Shown one piece after another: positions 6,379-9,068 of a stretch of 9,068 nucleotides of DNA. Source of the DNA: Desulfobacteraceae bacterium (lineage in GTDB: Bacteria > Desulfobacterota > Desulfobacteria > Desulfobacterales > UBA5616); NCBI GenBank assembly GCA_030620375.1, contig JAUXEW010000099.1, forward strand, positions 1-9,068, read 5' to 3'. The notes beneath the pieces are model-generated. The model saw only the letters and a program-made list of their open reading frames with translations, ran no database searches and was not told the origin of the DNA. Every line of letters starts with the position of its first letter. Position 1 is the first letter of the stretch. Made by a program: the position numbers and the translations under genes.

Positions 6379-6423
6379 ATGTTTCTTGTAATCATTAGAA
6401 CCCTATATTTGAAGGAGGCGTTT

Positions 6424-7422
6424 ATGAAAGCAACTGCTGTTAATACGGTTTTGGGCCCGATTTCTCCTGATGATCTCGGGATTACGTTAATGCACGAACA
6501 CATCGTGTTTGGCTATCCGGGTTGGTATGGGGATAGCACTGTCGCGCCTTTCGACCGACAAGCCGCCCTGGAAGCCGGGTTGGATACCATGGAACAACTA
6601 AAGGCGTATAATGTGGCAACTTTTGTGGACGCGACTCCCAATGAGACTGGCCGGAATCCCGAACTATTAAGGGACGTGTCTGAGAAATCCGGCATCAATA
6701 TTGTCTGCTCCACCGGATTTTATTACGAGGGGACGGGCGCGTCAGCTTATTTCAAATTCAGAAATATGGTGGGAGACGGCGAGGAGCAAATATATGAGAT
6801 GTTCATGCGTGAAATCACAGACGGTATCGGGGATACCGGAATAAAGGCCGGGGCGATAAAACTGGCCAGTAGTAAGGATGTCATTACCGACTATGAACAA
6901 ATGTTTTTTAAGGCGGCAGCCAAGGCTCAGAGAGAGACAGGCGCCCCCATTCTCACTCATACCCAAGATGCAAGTATGGGACCGGAACAGGCGCAATTAT
7001 TGATTGATGAAGGGGCTGATCCCAACCGAATCATGATTGGCCACATGAGCGACAATACCGACATCCATTATCACATGGATGTATTGAGCAAGGGAGTTTT
7101 CGATGCCTTTGATCGGATGGGGATTCAAGGTATCGAAGGATGCCCCATGGACATCGAAAAATACGCGGTGATTTTAGGTTTAATCGGCATCGGCCATTTG
7201 GATAAGATTATTATTTCCCATGATTCCATCGCTTATTGGTTGGGGCGTCCAGTGCCGGACTTGCCTGAACCATTCGGACCGCTGATGGAAAATTGGAGTC
7301 CTCTCCATTTGTTTAAAAATATTATTCCGTTTTTAAAAAATGCCGGTGTGACGGATGAACAGGTTAACACCATCCTCGTTGACAATCCGAGACGCTTTTT
7401 CGGAGGCGAATCGGACGCCTGA
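6424..7422 (+). CDS. phosphotriesterase-family metal-dependent hydrolase (lactonase-like)
   Basis: Amidohydrolase-superfamily TIM-barrel protein of 332 residues, in the size range of phosphotriesterase-like lactonases. All binuclear metal ligands can be placed: His24 and His26 (MHEH), Lys146 (AIKLASS, the bridging carboxylated lysine), His179 (LTHT), His207 (IGHMSD) and Asp267 (ISHDS). There is no signal peptide, so it is probably cytosolic. The natural reaction of such proteins is usually lactone or other ester hydrolysis rather than phosphotriester cleavage; the substrate here is unknown. The ATG at 6424 is chosen because GAAGGAGG at 6411-6418 lies just before it and MKATAVNTVLGPI is the family N terminus. 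A longer frame from 6346 begins inside the inverted repeat. It is convergent with the MmgE/PrpD gene. Confidence 0.9.
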   Translation: MKATAVNTVLGPISPDDLGITLMHEHIVFGYPGWYGDSTVAPFDRQAALEAGLDTMEQLKAYNVATFVDATPNETGRNPELLRDVSEKSGINIVCSTGFYYEGTGASAYFKFRNMVGDGEEQIYEMFMREITDGIGDTGIKAGAIKLASSKDVITDYEQMFFKAAAKAQRETGAPILTHTQDASMGPEQAQLLIDEGADPNRIMIGHMSDNTDIHYHMDVLSKGVFDAFDRMGIQGIEGCPMDIEKYAVILGLIGIGHLDKIIISHDSIAYWLGRPVPDLPEPFGPLMENWSPLHLFKNIIPFLKNAGVTDEQVNTILVDNPRRFFGGESDA

Positions 7423-7428
7423 TTTGGC

Positions 7429-7468
7429 TGTTTATTTAAACATAAAAAACCTGGTCCTCTGGGCCAGG
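7429..7468 (-). repeat. 40-bp inverted repeat, left copy
   Basis: Read on the - strand, this segment is identical at 39 of 40 positions to 8942-8981 on the + strand. It contains the stem, loop and T-run of a terminator plus a further A/T-rich tail. The two copies bracket the MmgE/PrpD gene. Confidence 0.85.
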
Positions 7469-7470
7469 TC
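7441..7470 (-). terminator. intrinsic terminator of the MmgE/PrpD gene
   Basis: The stem arms lie at 7449-7457 and 7461-7469 around a 3-nt loop, with one imperfect pair. On the - strand they are followed by six T residues (complement of 7443-7448). It begins 13 nt past the MmgE/PrpD stop. On the + strand no T-run follows, so the convergent phosphotriesterase-like transcript would not be efficiently stopped here. Confidence 0.85.
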
Positions 7471-7482
7471 AGAGGCAGTTGG

Positions 7483-8841
7483 CTATACCGTAAATTCTAG
7501 TAATTGCCCGACATCGGACAGTATTTCCAGATTCATTACCCGATCAATAATTGTATTGGCTTTTGCCGGTGCGATCAACCCTTGGGTCAGACTCGAGAAT
7601 TTTTCCACCAATTCTGTTTCGGTCAGCGGATTCTCCGGATCACCTTTGGGGTAATCAACCTCCCCGTTAACACGGTTGCCGCTGTTTGTGGTAATTTCCA
7701 CCCGTGCCGGCCATTTTCGGGGATAATGCCGGCTTAATTCGTCATCATTTCGAACAAAGACCCGGCTCATCAGGTTTAAAATATCCGGATCACGTAAACG
7801 GCTTTCGTTAAAATCATCAGGATTCGCATGGCCGAACTTTATGGCAGTGGCTACACAAAACGGCAGGTTGAATTTGGCGCCAAAAGGGGTTTTTGGTTCA
7901 ACATTCCCCAATAAATCGATGGCGGCCTGGTAAATCGAGACATTAACTCGCTCGATATCATCAATCCCAAAACGTGCCGACCCGGTTGCCTGTATGGCTG
8001 CTTCAATTGCTGAATGGGTATGACCGCAAGAAGCATAAAATTTAAGCGAATTGCGCTCAAACATAAATTGAGAGCCCAAATTCTCCACACACTTTTTTTC
8101 ATTAAAATCCCGGGATGTGGCTTTGAAAAACCCTTTTTCTCCTTCTAATATTTTTTTTGCGCCGGTAAATCCTTTTTTCGCCAAAAGTGCCGACAACAGC
8201 CCGTTGAAGGCTGCTTTTCCGGGGTGTAATTGCTTGCTCATGCCATTTTCTTCAAGAAATTCCCACAATCCTGAAGCTTGGGTGCCGGCCGAGCCCAGCG
8301 CCCAGGCAAATTCGATTTTGTTGAGGCCCAGTATTTTGGAAGCGCCTGCTGCCGCTCCAAACGTTCCGCACGTGCCGGTGGTATGCCAATAGCGATAATG
8401 CGCGGGGCCGGCACCCATGGCTACGCGGATGCCTACCTCGTAACCTGCGGCAATTGCAACCAACAGGTTTTGTCCGGATACATGCTCGCGCTGTGCAATG
8501 GCAAATACGGCAGGCATAATGGCCGCCGCCGGGTGCAGAATAGACTCTCTATGGAGATCATCCATTTCTACCATGTGTGAGGCGGCTCCATTGGCAAGTG
8601 CGGCCCACAGACTCGATGTTTTGGTATGATTCGGAATAATGGTGGATTGGGGGTTTCCTCCCAGGCCGTTAATCAGATCGAGTATGATCTGAACCGGCTG
8701 GTGCGATTGACCGGCATAGGCCGAACCCAGCCAATCTAAGAAAAAGGTCTTTAGTTTATATATCTGATCTCCGGTCAATTGCGCATAGGAGAGGGTGTTG
8801 ACGAAATCCGCAAATTTTTGGGAAATGGTTTTACGACTCAT
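7483..8841 (-). CDS. MmgE/PrpD family protein
   Basis: All-helical plus lid-domain protein of 452 residues, slightly shorter than 2-methylcitrate dehydratases of about 480. The family includes 2-methylcitrate dehydratase and cis-aconitate decarboxylase, but many members have unknown substrates. Visible motifs are MDDLHRESILHP at residues 93-104 (with His103), WHTTGTCGTFGAAAG at 152-166, LHPGKAAFNG at 205-214, CGHTH at 272-276 and YPKGDPENPLT at 397-407. The position of Lys207 in mammalian cis-aconitate decarboxylase appears to be Phe212 here, arguing against that activity. An AAGGA-type ribosome binding site (complement of about 8847-8852) precedes the ATG. It stands alone between two inverted terminator copies. 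Dehydration or hydration of a hydroxy-di- or tricarboxylate is the likely chemistry; no other methylcitrate-cycle gene is present. Confidence 0.92.
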   Translation of the reverse strand: MSRKTISQKFADFVNTLSYAQLTGDQIYKLKTFFLDWLGSAYAGQSHQPVQIILDLINGLGGNPQSTIIPNHTKTSSLWAALANGAASHMVEMDDLHRESILHPAAAIMPAVFAIAQREHVSGQNLLVAIAAGYEVGIRVAMGAGPAHYRYWHTTGTCGTFGAAAGASKILGLNKIEFAWALGSAGTQASGLWEFLEENGMSKQLHPGKAAFNGLLSALLAKKGFTGAKKILEGEKGFFKATSRDFNEKKCVENLGSQFMFERNSLKFYASCGHTHSAIEAAIQATGSARFGIDDIERVNVSIYQAAIDLLGNVEPKTPFGAKFNLPFCVATAIKFGHANPDDFNESRLRDPDILNLMSRVFVRNDDELSRHYPRKWPARVEITTNSGNRVNGEVDYPKGDPENPLTETELVEKFSSLTQGLIAPAKANTIIDRVMNLEILSDVGQLLEFTV

Positions 8842-8897
8842 TATTTTCCTTTTTAATTACACTTAAAAAATTTCCCGTAGCTTGCTTTAGGATATTT

Positions 8898-8910
8898 TGA
8901 TATGATATCA
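8898..8910. promoter_or_regulatory. palindrome upstream of the MmgE/PrpD gene (possible operator)
   Basis: TGATAT and ATATCA flank a single central base, giving a perfect 13-bp palindrome 57 bp before the ATG. On the - strand, a TTGGGA-like -35 (near 8926-8931) and a weak -10 would place it over the promoter. No clear -10 box is seen, so this remains tentative. Confidence 0.25.
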
Positions 8911-8941
8911 TTTTGTTCGTCCCAATGAAATAGTAAAGAAT

Positions 8942-8981
8942 CCTGGCCCAGAGGACCAGGTTTTTTATGTTAAAATAAACA
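8942..8981 (+). repeat. 40-bp inverted repeat, right copy, with terminator structure
   Basis: This copy matches the left one (7429-7468, opposite strand) at 39 of 40 positions. It forms CCTGGCCC / GGACCAGG around AGA with one mismatch, followed by six T residues on the + strand. It would stop + strand transcription, but no + strand gene precedes it: the nearest gene is the divergent MmgE/PrpD, whose promoter region it borders. From here to the window end I see only A+T-rich sequence with a small ACCAT/ATGGT hairpin (9016-9030). Confidence 0.8.
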
Positions 8982-9068
8982 CAGATGGGAAATTTTTAAA
9001 ATCTGTTAAGGGATTACCATAAATAATGGTCTCAAGTTTCGCACCCTAAAATTAAAGCAAATCCTTTA

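Larger units (their letters stand above)
5833..6423. other. 591-bp divergent intergenic region without an intact gene
   Basis: This stretch separates the second crotonase gene (-) from the phosphotriesterase-like gene (+). It holds the crotonase promoter candidate near 5899-5925, a weak + strand promoter-like pair (TTGCTT 5994-5999, TATGTT 6017-6022, 17-bp spacer), the repeat-bounded gene remnant at 6124-6356 and the hairpin at 6354-6378. I see no RNA gene in it. Confidence 0.6.

Noticed and set aside
6346..6423. Extended N terminus of the phosphotriesterase-like protein
   Set aside because: It would translate part of the inverted repeat and the hairpin; the strong ribosome binding site and family N terminus support 6424.
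7429..8981. Insertion sequence with MmgE/PrpD as its passenger between terminal repeats
   Set aside because: No transposase is present, and the repeats have terminator structure without matching target duplications at their outer edges. It is kept as a finding, not called as an insertion sequence.

Overview
The window looks like a catabolic accessory region from an anaerobic, probably Desulfobacterota-like (sulfate-reducer-type) bacterium. This taxonomic guess rests on acyl-CoA genes of mixed, unlinked origin, strong AAGGAGG ribosome binding sites, a CspA-type protein, and a remnant of a four-helix-bundle (23S rRNA intervening-sequence type) gene set in CAAGG-type repeats. No phylogenetic marker is present, so it is inference only.

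Region 1 (1-4537, + strand) is a four-gene acyl-CoA oxidation operon. It begins with a near-consensus promoter and a palindrome over its -35 box. The genes are a crotonase-fold enoyl-CoA hydratase, a short-chain dehydrogenase, and two adjacent acyl-CoA dehydrogenase genes, ending at a 16-bp-stem terminator. The two dehydrogenases have lost complementary parts: the first keeps the helix-G glutamate but not the FAD-binding RxQF arginine, and the second keeps the arginine but neither possible catalytic base. That is the pattern of heteromeric (alpha2beta2) acyl-CoA dehydrogenases known from actinobacterial steroid catabolism. Dehydrogenase, hydratase and alcohol dehydrogenase make three of the four beta-oxidation steps; no thiolase is present.

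Region 2 (about 4494-5925, - strand) holds a CspA-like cold-shock gene with a TTG start and a long leader. Upstream of it, separately, lies a second crotonase gene whose active-site residues resemble a dienoyl-CoA isomerase. The cold-shock gene shares the bidirectional terminator with region 1.

Region 3 (5833-6423) has no intact gene. It contains a 233-bp segment bounded by 30-bp imperfect terminal inverted repeats (25/30 matching), inside which lies a truncated four-helix-bundle gene. A perfect 10-bp hairpin abuts its right end and lies in the leader of the next gene.

Region 4 (6424-9068) holds a phosphotriesterase-family metal hydrolase (+, all metal ligands present) convergent with an MmgE/PrpD-family gene (-). 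The MmgE/PrpD gene is bracketed by two 40-bp terminator copies that match at 39/40 positions in inverted orientation. The left copy is its proper terminator. The right copy lies upstream of it, pointing away, with no visible gene to serve. Taken together the window may encode part of a pathway for an unusual (possibly cyclic or lactone-forming) carboxylic acid, but the substrate cannot be read from the sequence.
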